This document shows, piece after piece, positions 10,875 through 22,504 of a DNA stretch of 64,000 nucleotides. Below the pieces are notes generated by a model that was given only the letters and a program-made list of their open reading frames with translations, did no database searches and had not been told where the DNA came from. Every line of letters starts with the position of its first letter. Position 1 is the stretch's first letter. The position numbers were made by a program, and so were the translations under genes. Origin of the DNA: Hanleya hanleyi (lineage: Eukaryota; Mollusca; Polyplacophora; Lepidopleurida; Hanleyidae); assembly GCA_036873755.1 (NCBI GenBank), contig JAVTVY010037092.1, positions 62,001-126,000 of the forward strand, read 5' to 3'.

Positions 10875-12450
10875 TGAGGTGCTCGACGGGTGTCATATGC
10901 CTGTGTTACAGTCAACACGCAGAATGTAATTTTCTTACGGGAGCTACCCGACCCTCCAATTGTTTTCACCTGAACAGGTATCAGAGTTATTTCTCTTGCT
11001 TTGAAGTTCTCTTTGAATACCTGACTTCCGCTCTGCTAAAATTTGCAGTTTTGATGGCGATTTCACGTTTTAAGCTCGGTGCATGTGGAACTTCTTTTAC
11101 CAGTTGTGATGGCTTGTTGTACACTTGAACGGTAAATGTTATCATGATCTCGTGGCTTCCTAGCCCGAAAACATCGGCTAAGGGGTCTATTTTTTTTTTT
11201 TTATTATTGTTGTTGCTGACCCTTTAGCCCGAATCACATATACAGACCGAAAAGGAAAAAAATAAAAAAGAAGTCAGTTGCTCGAGACCTTCAACTGCAC
11301 ACGGCGTGGGGAATTGAGACAAAGGCACGAAAAGCATTTTATCGAATAAATAATATGATTTGGCATCTCCAGAACTTTGATAATCAACTAATGACTCATT
11401 CCGTTAGACGAAATCTTCTTCCAAACTCTAATTTTGTCATCTAACTCGTCAAGTTGCCGCCATTTTCAGTCTCGTTGAGAAACGAGATTTCCAACGCGAT
11501 TGACCTTTCTGACCACGTGACTCGTCCATTTCACCATAGTCAGATCAGAAAGGTCACGATACTAGTGCGCACGCGCGGTCAAGTCTCGTTGAGCTGTATC
11601 TGAGGAAATGGCGGTAAACATCGAAATCGAGCGTTTATTGTGTTTTCTTCGTCGTCACTAATTTTTTGGAGTCCCAAACAGTCATTAGAGATGGTACATG
11701 GTGAAAGAAGCTCAGGTCGGTCAAACTGTATCAAATTGGCATATTTTTTCTCTCCCGTTTCGTTATTTTCGTCAGCGAAAAGTTGCTCTTCGCCAGTCAA
11801 ATTTTTATCGCTAAAATTTAACCTAGGTGCGATCTCGGCTGTGATAGGAATGCCACGCCCCCTTACCCTAAATTTACCTATCACAGCCAGAGTTTCTGGG
11901 TTAGTGGCTTCCCTGTTACGTGAGTACCTTTATTCATTTCTTACAACAAAAAAAAAAAAATTAAACTTATCAATCCTTATCTTATTGGTGTATCTCCTTG
12001 TGTAATTCATGTATCTGTAAGTGTTGTATACGGCCTGTTGTTGAATTGATACCTTTATATATTTGTTATCACAAAAAAAATGTTTGACTTATCAGACCTA
12101 CTAATAGCATAAATTTCTTTAAACCTGATCCGATTCCCCCATGTGAACACAGTTTTCGGTTATATATGTCAACAGCTTACCGGTTCACGAAATACCTTCT
12201 CAAACGTCGAGCTGATTTCAAAACCAAAGCACTGACTGCTTCCCAACTTCCGCCATCAGAAACATCTCCGAAACATTTACGCGCACTAAATACAACTTAG
12301 ACCAAAATACGTAATCCATACACGAACCGGACACGGATTGCGAAGTAATGTTGACCTGTGCATGTTATAACAATTGAGTTTGTAAGGAGTCGACGACAAG
12401 ATTATCTCGTGCAACAGCAGACACATTCGCACCCGGAGTCCTACTAATTA
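10875..12450. other. Mostly unassigned DNA with short inverted repeats
   Basis: A perfect 12-bp inverted repeat (tgacctttctga at 11501-11512, tcagaaaggtca at 11545-11556) lies inside a GC-richer segment. A minus-strand open frame at 11579-11884 and its plus-strand shadow have no recognisable motif. The phrase 'gtggcttccctgttacgtga' (near 11908) echoes 10460-10480, suggesting a fragmentary repeat shared across 10440-11930. Confidence 0.35.
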
Positions 12451-12690
12451 CTATTTTATTGTGTAAAACTTTTCTAAGCTATATATCCCTGTAGCTCTCT
12501 CAATCTCTAGCAATATATCACAGCACTCGAAACACTGGCCTCGATAGTTTACCGGTGTTTTAGTTTTATAACTGACTTTTTTAATTACGTGATCATGCAA
12601 CCCAGTTTTTGGAAGAAAAACTGTCGTTAATATAAATGAACCTGTTCCAACTGGGATAATTAAAATTGTATCATCTTTCAGTACAGCCAT
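12451..12690 (-). CDS. Unrecognised short open frame, 79 codons
   Basis: It begins with a genuine ATG (12690-12688) and ends in TAA. The composition is balanced and protein-like: a hydrophobic N-terminal half (residues 9-26) and a CxxCC-type cluster near residues 53-57. I do not recognise a family. It could be a first coding exon or a stray frame; its neighbours give no help. Confidence 0.25.
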   Translation of the reverse strand: MAVLKDDTILIIPVGTGSFILTTVFLPKTGLHDHVIKKVSYKTKTPVNYRGQCFECCDILLEIERATGIYSLEKFYTIK

Positions 12691-13563
12691 TTGATACTGA
12701 CAGATTTGAAATTGCCACTACACACACGTATATTCAGTCAATCAGAAAGACAAGTGGCTTTGAATTGAATTGAAATATGCTCACGGGAAATGAAATAGAA
12801 CTCACGGGATACAAACGGGCGAAGGTGACGTCGGCGGTTACAACAATTTTCAAACTGCTCGCCCATCGACATCTATATTCCGAATAAGCCCATTACCACA
12901 CACTTTACTGCTATAGTAATACCGGGCCAAACAAATCGGTGAATTTGGCAAGGCGAGATTGAGGCATTATCTCATTTCAAAGGCTTGTCTTCTCATAGAA
13001 TGCTAATCCATTCCAAACGTTTATGAGAAGTTCTAAATTTCCCATTCAATCGATAACTTTGCTTGATAGAACAACTCTTCAACAAAATATCTTTGCCTCA
13101 GGTTATTGAATTTTGGACTAGATCTGTATCTGTGCAATATATGTTTTTTAAATTTTTTTATTGAACAGTATTGGATGGAGTTCACACTTTATACATCAAT
13201 AGCTTAGCAACAAGAACATTATTTGTAAAACTGATGAGCACCGCTATTTTCTTACTAGTTTCTTTTCTATTACCTAGTTCGAAACAACCATGCCAAATTT
13301 CAAATCCCATGATGAATAGCTTCAAAGAAATAAAGGGGATTCTTGATAAAACTGGAGAAATCAAGTAATGAAATTAAAGCGATAACAGATTAGAGGCTAT
13401 AAATAGCAATGCCCCCTCCACCTGCATTAATTGCTAGCAGTTCAAGCCAGCCTGGTAAATCCCTCCTCTATACAGGAGCACCTCCAGGCTGGAGTATACA
13501 GTCATTAAAATCAGAAGGATCTTCCACTTTTCGGATCATCTGAGGTAATATTAAGGTTCCAGT

Positions 13564-14644
13564 TCATTCACAAGTCTTTAACAGTTCATTTCGGCGGTGA
13601 TGCATCACGTACATGAAACGATGAATAATCCTTTCTACATGAGGGAGACAGCTACATCCACCAATCATCCGGGCCGGGTTTAGTAAGAAGGCTGCCAGCT
13701 TATCAGAGTTTCCAGTGTGGTTGGTAGCTAGAGTACCACACTCCTGGCATAGCATTGAAGCAAGTTGCAGCAGGTATTTTATTCGGATATCTTTGAGTGC
13801 GGAACAGTTGGCGAGGAAGTGAGAACGGTTTTCGTCTCCTTGACCACAGAGCGGACACAGAGCTTTCAATGCATATTGCTCAAAGAGAGCTCGTTTGGCT
13901 TGTAGTGTACAACATCCGGTTAGGAGACGCAATCGTATTGGTAGAGATCTAATGTCTACAGCACTGGATGAAACGGAGTCAACAGTAGGGTGTGGAACAA
14001 ACACTTCAAGCACATCTTCCACGGGAATTAGGTGCCGAAACGACGGGTAGAGTTTTCCTCTTGCTAGGAGGGCTTCCGCCCAGTATGCCATGACAGCTTT
14101 CTTGGTTGATTTCCTCCAAGCGGTTTTATTTGGGGTGTTTTCTATGAGAAAATGTATCGATGACAATTGGTACGGGGCAGGACTTTCCGAACAGCTGAGA
14201 ACCAGATTTTATCATTGAAGCCTTTCATAGCGGTTTGTCGGACGCAGATTTCTTGTAAGGTAGAATTTCCACCAGAACAGATGTTTCGGAGTAGCGACAG
14301 CATGCGCAGATGTATCTGGGCCTCTAATGTGAGGACACCAAGGAGGATATATACACCGGGTTGAGGAACTCGATCCGGGAGAGACAGAATTTGCTTCAAT
14401 ACTTTTCTGTCAGTTGTATGTCTGTCTGGTTCAGAAGGTGATGTGTTTCGACACCATGTAACAAGATGGAGAGAAAATATGTCTCTAGCAGGTGAAGAGA
14501 GGAGACTGGATTAAGGGCGTTGATCCCATGTAGACCTGAACCCATTAGTGAGTACATGACTCTTCTGGCTTTCTTTATGTTTTCCTCAGCTGTGGGGCGA
14601 GCCTTAAGTAAGCAGCTGTCCCGATGAAGGCCCAGATGAACCAC
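13564..14644 (-). pseudogene. LINE ORF, post-RT region and zinc knuckle
   Basis: The 14644-14396 frame carries the post-RT 'HLGLHRDS' segment and a helical stretch. It continues through 14399-14142 and into a 200-codon frame at 14166-13564. The last frame has a C-x2-C-x8-H-x4-C knuckle (CPLC...HFLANC) and ends at a stop at 13564. In this family the region binds RNA or DNA during target-primed reverse transcription. At least two frame changes make it non-functional. It is similar in layout to the fragment at 6183-6900. Confidence 0.8.
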
Positions 14645-15926
14645 TGAGCTGGAGAGCTCAAAACATGGACTACTGTCACTAGTCAGGATCGCGCTCTTTG
14701 CAGGCTGCAGGTCATAGAAGTGGTCTTTGCTGTATATCCATCAGACTTATAGATTATAGTCCTCGTTGGCATTTAAACAGATATCGTCTGCACAGGTTGC
14801 AGCTGCACAGTTGATATACGTTAACCCTACGTGACCTGGGGGGGGGGGGCGGAAAGTGCCCCCCCCCCTAGTGAACTTTTCTCTGCTGCTCCGAAACGAC
14901 AAAACCGAGGAGGCTGAAACTTGGTGACTTCATGGGTAAATTCAAAATGGCGGCCATGTGGTATCCGCGAAAGTTGTATTTTTCAATCTTTTCGCTCCAT
15001 TTCTTCACATTTTCCTTGCCTAAAAGGCCTTGAAAGTATTTTATTGATGCAAAACTAATTATTCTATATTTTATTTGATTTTTTTCGAGAGAAAAATCGG
15101 GAGAATGAAAATTTCGAAAAATCGACCCCAAAAATGCCGAAAAATGGCTTCCGAGAAGATGACGCCACTGTGACGTCATCATGGCGGCCATCTTGGATTT
15201 TTTTTTTACATTTCCCGGTAGAGCTTGAACCAAAGATACTGTGTGGTAAGTTTCAGCAGACTGCGATACACCCCAAATCGCCCAGGCCAGATAGGGTTAA
15301 TATACACCTTGTAAAGATCAGTTGAAAGCACCCCGTCTTTACGAATACCTTGTTGTATGTTCACAGGATCTGAGAGAGCACCATCCCGCTTTACTTGAGT
15401 GTTCGCCATCTTGTGCAGATCAGAGATGAGGAGCCACACTGAGCTCTCGATGCCGGAGAGGTAAAGCTTCTTTAGGAGGCAGGAGTGATCACAACATCAA
15501 AAGCAGCTATGGCGTAGAACATTCCAATGTAGGCCGGACAGGATTTAGACTTGCTTTCTTGGACAGATTCCTGTAGAATGATGGGACTAAACAGTGGGGA
15601 GATGCCAGCAGTGGTATGCTTTCAAGCAGTTTAGTGACTAGGGAGGTAAAAGTAATGCCCCGATAGTTAGTTGCTTCTTCTTTCCTGCCTCGTTTCTTGA
15701 AGATTGGAGTGAGAATGCCAGTCTTCATCTCATCTAGAAAACAGCTGCAAGACATTATGACATTCAGCAGTACATGTAGAACTTCATACACAGCCTGGCC
15801 AGCAAATAACATGTGTTCATTTGTTACACTTGAGATGTCTGGGGTTTTATTACGGTTTAGATGTGAGATTTCATCCTGAATTTCCAAAACAGAGATGGGC
15901 GTCAGGTTGGTTGATACAGAGATCAC
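14645..15926 (-). pseudogene. LINE reverse transcriptase domain, interrupted
   Basis: The 15926-15507 frame contains the RT N-terminal region, including 'NRNKTPDISSV' and 'TPIFKKRGRK...NYRGIT'. The 15439-15206 frame has 'NIQQGIRKDGVLS' and 'DLYKVYIN'. Immediately after that Asn the 14821-15300 insertion occurs. Beyond it the catalytic ADD motif is visible as A-T-C-A-D-D near 14781-14800. The Asp pair of RT motif C is therefore retained, although frames shift around it. The enzyme would polymerise cDNA at a nicked target; this copy is inactive. Confidence 0.85.
14821..15300. mobile_element. piggyBac-like TTAA element, 480 bp, non-autonomous
   Basis: TTAA occurs at both ends (14821-14824 and 15297-15300). 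The termini are imperfect inverted repeats, CCCTACGTGACCTGGG on the left and CCCTATCTGGCCTGGG read inward from the right, three mismatches. CCC termini with a TTAA target are the piggyBac pattern. The interior has a poly-G/poly-C stem (14839-14869) and no transposase. It interrupts the RT domain of the surrounding LINE at a single TTAA codon-level site. Confidence 0.85.
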
Positions 15927-16625
15927 GTATCACTATCTCGTGTTTGAGCCTTGTGTTTGTGATTGTAAGAAGGGTCATCAGAGGATGAAAATATTTTGGT
16001 AAAGTGGCATGCCAACCCTCAATATTTTCACTTCTAAAGGTTGAATCTCCCAATTGCATAGCGTTTAATTCAACAAGTTTATGGAAAAGAACTTTATGAT
16101 TGGAGTCTGCATTCATGAGGACTTGAAGTTTTTAATTTCTTCTCTCAGCAACGGTCTGTCTCTGTACCTGCCGGAGTCCTAATCTTGCTTCCCTTCTTTG
16201 TTTTACCGTAGGATGTTCTGGGTCACGTGGGGAGCCAGCCGTTTTCCATTCCCAGTGAGCTTTCTTATTGACAGCAACAGCAACTGAAATCTTCTCAGAA
16301 CAAAAGTGTCTTTTTGGATTTGTGCAATTTGGGTGGATGTTTGTAAGGCCGATTCTGTCAAGGTATCACAAAGCTTTGAGTAAACTCTACTAATGTCGAA
16401 CCGGGATGTCATCTCGAGATTATGGTCTTCGAAGGTTAGCTTGAGGAGAGCCTGGTATTCAAGTTGGTTGACTTTGTCCCAAGATATAGGAGGAAGAAAT
16501 TTAAGGTTCTCATTCATGGTACCATCCTCACTGACATGAAGACCGCACGCACGCTGAATTTCACAGTAATGGGGTGATGGTGTGAGCTGTTAGCGTAGAT
16601 TTTATCCTTTTTCTGTGCCTGACCA
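15927..16625 (-). pseudogene. LINE inter-domain region between endonuclease and RT
   Basis: Open frames at 16517-16203 and 16116-15871 encode Leu/Gln/Asn-rich, helical sequence without a named motif. Their position, after the endonuclease and before the RT on the minus strand, matches the spacer of LINE ORF2 proteins. Frame changes separate the pieces. Confidence 0.6.
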
Positions 16626-16639
16626 AGGCAAGTCGACAA

Positions 16640-16894
16640 TTATTTTTGAAATAGGAAATAGTCTATTGTTGAACGGTCTCTTCCATTTGGATGTTCGAAG
16701 GTTGGTCCCGAGGTGGTATATGATAAGTTCAATTCTCCCAGAAAATGTTCAGCCTTTCGATTTGAGGCCGCAGCAGTTGTCAAGCCGTCACAGATTATTA
16801 TCTGCTTTGACACAAATTTGGAGTTCACTTCAAACAGTTGATCCAAGACACCCTTGAATGCTTCATTAGAGGCAGCACCATTTCGGCTAGGCAT
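16640..16894 (-). pseudogene. LINE APE-type endonuclease, C-terminal half
   Basis: The frame ends in a stretch with 'GRDRSTIDYFLFQ', the conserved S-x-I-D-Y-F-L segment near the catalytic His/Asp end of APE-like LINE endonucleases. It begins at 'MPSRNG', which lies exactly in the target duplication of the L1-like insertion. The N-terminal half of the same domain is at 18563-18990. The enzyme would nick target DNA to prime reverse transcription. The copy is broken. Confidence 0.85.
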
Positions 16895-18562
16895 CGAGGA
16901 GATGAAAGAGATTGAAATAATTCTGAAGGAGTGGTGTCAAAAGAAATCTCGGCAGAATAACTGTTATAAAATCTTTACGTATCTCTAAACTGAATAACCC
17001 CTTTATAATCATGATCACCCCTCCGAACCAATCCACTTTACAACTTCGTGTGGAAAAACGGCCTGGATCGTATCGAAAGAGACGTTTTGACACAAGAATT
17101 TGCAAATGACGGACTAAAATGATTGATATAAGAGAATTTATTTTTGCGCTAAAATGAACGTGGGTGAGAAAATTAATCTTCAGCAATGCAAATTGGGAAA
17201 ATATCCTGATTTATAAAATATTTCACGAAAATATACTAAAAATTACAGAATTAGGGACAGACTACACCGAACAACTATCCAGGTCTATGGGAAATGTATT
17301 CTGGTGGGATGTTCTAAGAGCGAGGGTTGAAGTCCAAAAAAATAAAATAAAATAAAACACAGAGGGGAGATAATGGGCGTAAATCCATGGTACAAAAAAA
17401 AATAAAAGTCGGAAATAAAAGTGCATATTATAAACATTGGCACACTAAGGGCATAACATTTATAGGCGGCATGCTTGATAATCAAGGAAAATGCATATCG
17501 TTTGAAAGAATTATACAAATATATGGTATTGAAACAAATAAATTAGAATACCAAAGCTTGATCACTTCTGTGAGACAGCACCTGAAATTAGTAGCCGATT
17601 TTTCACCAGTTGATCAAAAGTCATTCATGCCCATTCTTCCCCACTCTTTCTGTCCAATATTGAAACTGAAGCGTGGCTGCAAAAACATTTATCAAATTTT
17701 ATCTAAAAAACATATAATACCCACGTGCCAACGGAAATGGGACGAAACATTTGAACTCACTACCGAGGAATGGAAGCGAATAATCTCCAGGCCATTTAAA
17801 ATTACTAGATGCTCCTCTCTCCAGTGGCTCCAATATCGAATACTCCACAGAATAATTGCTACCAATTGCCTCTTAAAGAAAATAAATGTGTTAAATAATG
17901 AAGATTGTACCTTTTGTGGCGGGGAAATGGAGACCATTTTGCACTTGTTTTGGGAATGTCAATTTGTATAAACATTATGGAAAAACATTGAAACTGGTTA
18001 CGCAACAAAACGAAAATTAACATAAAATTTCCGTTAAAATCAGTAATCTTTGGACAAAATTATCCCTCAGGATTAACAAAAGTCTTTAATTTTATTGTTC
18101 TGGTAACAAAATACTACATTTATCAATCTAGACTAAGAAAAAATAAACCGAACATTTTTGGAACTCAAAAGTTCATATCTAAGCAATTTGAAATTGTGAA
18201 ATTTATTGCTATAAAAAAACAACTCAGAAATAGACAAATTTAATCAGTTATGGGAACCATGGATCAATATATTCCTTTAAGTTCACAGAATATCTTGAAT
18301 AACAAGAAATGTAGATTTGTCTTGGATCAATTCAGTACCCTGGAACCAAGTCCATAATAATTACCATTGTTTTCATTGATTTAATTTTTTAATTTTTTAT
18401 TTTGTTTCCCTCTTTAATATTTTTTTTAGTATTACTATTATTATTATTCCTCTGTTAATAAATTATTTTTTATATGTAATTTGGTAAGACATGCACATGT
18501 GTTCATATGTTTATTTGCACTCAGAGCATGTCCTCACTGGATTAAAAGATTAAAGAAAAGAA
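16895..18562 (+). mobile_element. L1-like (Tx1-type) LINE 3' part, 5'-truncated insertion
   Basis: A target duplication flanks it: 'atttcggctaggcat' (16880-16894) and 'attccggctaggcat' (18563-18577), one mismatch in 15. The plus strand encodes the post-RT region: 'VLTQEFANDGLK' near 17080-17125, then 'FWWDVLRA' near 17300, then a 194-codon frame at 17387-17971. That frame ends in a zf-RVT-type region with C-x2-C-x8-H-x4-C (CTFC...HLFWEC). Small frameshifts occur, for example one base lost near 17120. The AT-rich 3' UTR ends 'attaaaagattaaagaaaag'. It is dead and younger than the LINE it interrupts. Confidence 0.88.
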
Positions 18563-18990
18563 ATTCCGGCTAGGCATGTAAATGGAGACAATCAGCACAG
18601 GAGTGGGAGAGATATTCACGATTACGGCCTGAATCCTGCAGTTGCCGTCTTTAATGGGGACAACGAGATGGTCAAGACGTTTTCTCCAAAGGAAGGCTAC
18701 ACCACCATATCCACGTGGTTTGTGTGATGCGGGTATGGGTTCTACGTCATCTGCAGATTACAAATCAGCTCAGAAGTGATGGTGAAAGTTTTTCAGGAGT
18801 TCCAACTGGGAATTGAATAGTCAGTGGTCTTGGCAGCAGATTATATCACAGATTTTATCAGGTGGAGTACACTTTCGTCATTTGTGATTATGTTCTTGCA
18901 GTTGAAGCTCACGATATTCAAATTTGGAATATGTAGGGCCAGACGGAGTTGTCGGGGTTATTGGTAGGCTTTGTGAACTTCTCATCGCTG
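18563..18990 (-). pseudogene. LINE APE-type endonuclease, N-terminal half
   Basis: On the minus strand the segment reads through 'NIVSFNCKNI' (near 18900), 'PRGYGGVAFLWRKRLDHL' (near 18680) and 'VPIKDGNCRIQAVIV' to 'IYMPSRN' at the insertion site. These are typical positions of the endonuclease N-terminal Asn and the GGVAFLW strand. Stops interrupt it at several points. It joins the 16640-16894 half if the L1-like insertion is removed. Confidence 0.8.
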
Positions 18991-19655
18991 CGTCGGAAGC
19001 GCTCGAGAAGGGCCAACCTCTAAAAAAGACTTCTTGTTGGTGAGATCGCTGGTAATCATGTCCGCCATGACCAGATGGGAACCAGAGGAGTTCTGGGTAC
19101 TGGATGAAGTCTGGGAGTGGATAGATTGAACTACTGCAGGAGAACCATCGTCTGACTCCTCCAGGTTCTGTGGCACATCATTATGCAAAGGCACATCTGA
19201 CCCAAAGGTGGAATAATTAGTTCCAGAGAATGGGAGGATGTGGTACATGTGGTTGAGCAGCAAATCGTTTTGGTTTCTGTTGAATGGGCCTGTAGAGTTG
19301 GTGGTGGCCTCCCCTTGTCATGTTGGTACCTAGATTGGTGGTAGCAGCGATATGGTCTGGTCTATGGTGAACATGTGGAGGATGGCAGATTGAGAATTCA
19401 TACCTCGGCATACCTGGATATATTGGAGGGGCTGGAAATGGACGATATCCATGTACAGCATATGGTGATGGCAGTAATGTTGGTACTGGAGCATATGAAA
19501 TTTGAGATGTTACCGCAAACCTATGAGGAGCATACGTAGGGACCGGGGCGGCCATTGTTGGATAAGCCAGCTTAATGTGGTTACGCTCAGTTAGATTTTG
19601 AAGGCTAAAATTTCTCTTAAGCATACATTTTTTGCACAAAAAAGATCTCACCTAG
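18982..19655 (-). pseudogene. LINE N-terminal Pro/Ser-rich region
   Basis: One frame (19555 back to 19217, ATG at 19555-19553) is rich in Pro, His and Tyr. A second (19263-18982) is Ser/Thr/Gln-rich. The two overlap in different frames, so one frameshift separates them. They precede the endonuclease in the same orientation and so are probably the low-complexity N-terminus of the LINE protein. No enzyme motif is present. Confidence 0.6.
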
Positions 19656-19699
19656 AGAATAATCGATATAGTACATAAGGAATGTGAAATATAGTTTAA

Positions 19700-20300
19700 A
19701 TATAGTTAATTTGGTCCGTAGGTGGACTACGAGTCCTTAATAGAACTCCCAGGATACGGAATCGAATTCACTTTCAAAGAATTTCAGCATCAACAATCGA
19801 AAGACCTTCTTATTCGACAGTTGATATCAGTTTCGAATATGTATGAATTGAAAATGGAAAAATTAAGACAGTTTTCTGCAAGAGAGAAGCTGTCAACAGT
19901 TTTCAATGACGGCAGCAAGACATGATGTTCTTTACATAAGATCCTCATCACTGACCAGTATTCGTTATCAAAATGAATTTCCAAGTCTTTTTTCCAGAGT
20001 ATGATATATCTCATTCACGCTTTTATTGTTACTGTTCATTTGAACATCATGGATATGTCAAACAAATGAAGTTGAAACGGCCCCTAGCCCGGGGTTGAGC
20101 TGAATTAGACATAAGTAACGCAACGTAGCACTAGAGATCTTGCAAGCTACGATCGTATTATTGAACTAACATTCAATAAGTTATATTTTTAAGTAGCTTC
20201 TTGTCTTATTTGGTTTCGGTAGACAGCCGTTTCCGAATAATGCATAATTCCCCATTTTGACAGTCCAATTTTATTGATCTGGAAAAAATTATCATTTTCC
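19700..20300. other. Probable 5' part of the decayed gypsy element, otherwise unassigned
   Basis: A 67-codon plus frame (19722-19925) has no recognisable motif. The segment lies between the LINE and the gag-like region starting near 20306. I could not find an LTR here by eye. Confidence 0.3.
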
Positions 20301-20305
20301 TTCCC

Positions 20306-20720
20306 TTGTATACCTGGAATTTTGTCATTTTCGTATTTTTCAAAGCGTTGCGCAATTCTGTGTATGCTATTGATCCATCAGATGTTAGTTTTGATGGACT
20401 TTCGGCTCTTATTATTAAAGAGCAGTTCATGCAATCCTGTCCTAAGGATATAGCCGCCTTCCTGCGGGAACGGAGATTTGAACCAGTGGACAAAATGGCG
20501 GAAACCGCCGAGGATTATTTGGAAGCCCATGGACGTCAGTTGGCTGGTGATTGGATTTCACGTAGTGGTAATATTTAATGCCATAAATGTAATGGTTATG
20601 GTCACATGATCAAGGTATGTAGAGTAAAGGATGCAAAGACAAGTGATCAGAATCGCCTGTAAAATGCTACGTTTGTGATAAAGTAGGTCACATCTTTAAG
20701 AATTGCCCAATGAGACAGAA
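20306..20720 (+). pseudogene. Ty3/gypsy gag C-terminus with two CCHC knuckles
   Basis: The 20306-20578 frame carries a helical gag-like region with 'CPKDIAAFLRERRFEP' and 'AEDYLEAHGRQL'. Directly after it, in shifted frames, come two C-x2-C-x4-H-x4-C knuckles: CHKCNGYGHMIKVC (20579-20625) and CYVCDKVGHIFKNC (about 20664-20708). They would bind genomic RNA in particles. Stops and shifts separate the pieces, so the gene is dead. Confidence 0.8.
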
Positions 20721-21517
20721 GGCAGCTTCATTGTTGGTTGGTCGAATTAGTTTAGCACGCGGAAAAACTTTGCCGTTAATAAGCAGTGCATGCAATGACC
20801 ACTTGTCGGGGGGTTATGTATCCATAATGCTTGTTGTAAAGGAAAAAGTGAATGGTGTTCTAGTTGACACTTTGCGTGATAGTGGATGTAGCGGTGTTGT
20901 CGTTAAGAGATGTTTAGTGGCATAGCAAAAGTTGACCGGAAAGGTCAAGTACTATCAGTTGATTGATGGTTCAGTTAGAAAGGTACAAATAGCAATTATA
21001 AACCTTGATACGCCATATGTTGTAGTCCAGGTGGAGGCAATGGTTATGGAAAGTACAGGGTATGACCTTGTTAATAGGAAATGTACCTGGAGCTAAACCG
21101 CCTGGTAGCCCAGATGTATCCATAATGCTTGTTGTAAAGGAAAAAGTGAATGGTGTTCTAGTTGACACTTTGCGTGATAGTGGATGTAGCGGTGTTGTCG
21201 TTAAGAGATGTTTAGTGGCATAGCAAAAGTTGACCGGAAAGGTCAAGTACTATCAGTTGATTGATGGTTCAGTTAGAAAGGTACAAATAGCAATTATAAA
21301 CCTTGATACGCCATATGTTGTAGTCCAGGTGGAGGCAATGGTTATGGAAAGTACAGGGTATGACCTTGTTATAGGAAATGTACCTGGAGCTAAACCGCCT
21401 GGTAGCCCAGATCCTAATTGGAATGCATCCGATCATTTGGCTGCTGTGACAACGCGTAGTCAAGCTCTTCCAAAATCATTCATATCATTGAAGGTGCCGG
21501 ATAGTGGAGAATGCTAG
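20710..21517 (+). pseudogene. Gypsy aspartic protease region with a 298-bp tandem duplication
   Basis: The frame contains 'NGVLVDTLRDSGCSGVVV', the D-S-G active-site loop of a retroviral-type protease. Positions 20818-21115 and 21116-21412 are a near-identical tandem duplication, differing by one base (gttaatagg versus gttatagg). The DSG loop, a TAG stop and the following 'VIGNVPGAKPPG' region are therefore present twice. The protease would process the polyprotein. The stop codon TAG after 'CLVA' is present in both copies and so predates the duplication. Confidence 0.8.
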
Positions 21518-21639
21518 GTAGTTACCATTGATGTTTTAAAACATTTGCAAGAGCAGGATAAGTCAATAAACCAAGTTAGGCTGTATAAAAAGGCACAATC
21601 AATGGGTGTAGCTACTATGTGGTATGAAGTGCTAAATGG

Positions 21640-22500
21640 ACTATTGTATCGCCAAAATTGATTAATGGTCAAGTTACCAAGCAGTTAGTGCTACCTGTAG
21701 TGTTACGTAATCAGGTGTTAATGTTGGCACATGACTCTGTATTTGGAGGACATCTTGGCATTAAAAAAAACTTGGCTCACGTCTTGATTCTTTTGGCCTG
21801 GTGTTCACGGAGATGTGGTCAGGTATTGCCGCTCTTGAGATATTTGTCAAAGAACCGTACATAAAGGGAGAGTTTCAAAAGTACCACTTCAAAAGATGCC
21901 TCTGATTAAAGTACCGTTTGTTAGGGCAGCTAGAGATTTGGCTGACCCGATTTTTCTAGCATCGGATAGATTTGTATCTGGCTTGATGCAGTAAGTCCGT
22001 AGACTGTTGTCCATAAAACATGTTACTACTACACCGTACCATCCTGCTTGCAATGGGTTGGTGGAAAGATTTAATGGGACTCTAAAGAGTATGTTGAAAC
22101 GTTTGTGTGCTGAGCAACCGAAGGAGTGGGATAGGTTCATTGACCCATTACTATTCGCTTACAGGGAAGCTCCGCAGGAGAGTACAGGATTTGCTCCATT
22201 TGAGTTACTTTATGCAAGGATGGTCTGGGGACCTCTACAAATATTGAAAGAGTTGTGTACAGGCCAGGCTGAAAATAGTGAGGTGGAGAACAGTTATCAG
22301 TATGTCGTTGATCTGAGAAATCGTTGGAGAAAACCCTTGAAGTGGCTACGGTAGAGTTGGGAAAATCACAGGGGCGTTACAAACACCATTTGGAGAGAAA
22401 AGCTAGAGTTAGATAGTTTAAGAAGGGGATGAGGTTTTAGTGTTGTTGTCCACCAACTACAACAAATTACTGATGCAATGGAAAGGCTCATTTGTCGTTC
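21640..22500 (+). pseudogene. Gypsy integrase, upstream of RT
   Basis: 21658-21864 holds the zinc-binding N-terminus ('LMLAHDSVFGGHLGIKK'). A deletion removes the middle of the core. 22007-22354 has the end of the DDE core ('TTPYHPACNGLVERFNGTLK', with the catalytic Glu in LVERFN) and 'LLFAYREAPQESTGFAPFELLY'. The GPY/F-type C-terminus ('GDEVLVLL', 'LMQWKGSFVV') follows to about 22500 and is then cut by an insertion. Integrase inserts the cDNA into the host genome. It lies before the RT, not after it. Confidence 0.85.
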
Positions 22501-22504
22501 CTCT

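Larger units (their letters stand above)
13390..19655 (-). mobile_element. Long LINE (non-LTR retrotransposon) with two nested insertions
   Basis: Read on the minus strand, a Pro/Ser-rich N-terminal region, an APE-type endonuclease, a reverse transcriptase and a C-x2-C-x8-H-x4-C C-terminus occur in the order of a full ORF2-type element. Frameshifts and stops break every domain. The endonuclease is interrupted by an L1-like element (16895-18562) and the RT by a TTAA element (14821-15300). Removing both restores continuous domain order. About 13390-13563 is probable 3' UTR. The clade was not assigned. Confidence 0.85.

Noticed and set aside
16640..19655. Host gene with introns on the minus strand
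   Set aside because: The pieces are endonuclease and N-terminal regions of one LINE. The apparent intron is an L1-like insertion with a 15-bp target duplication and no splice sites.
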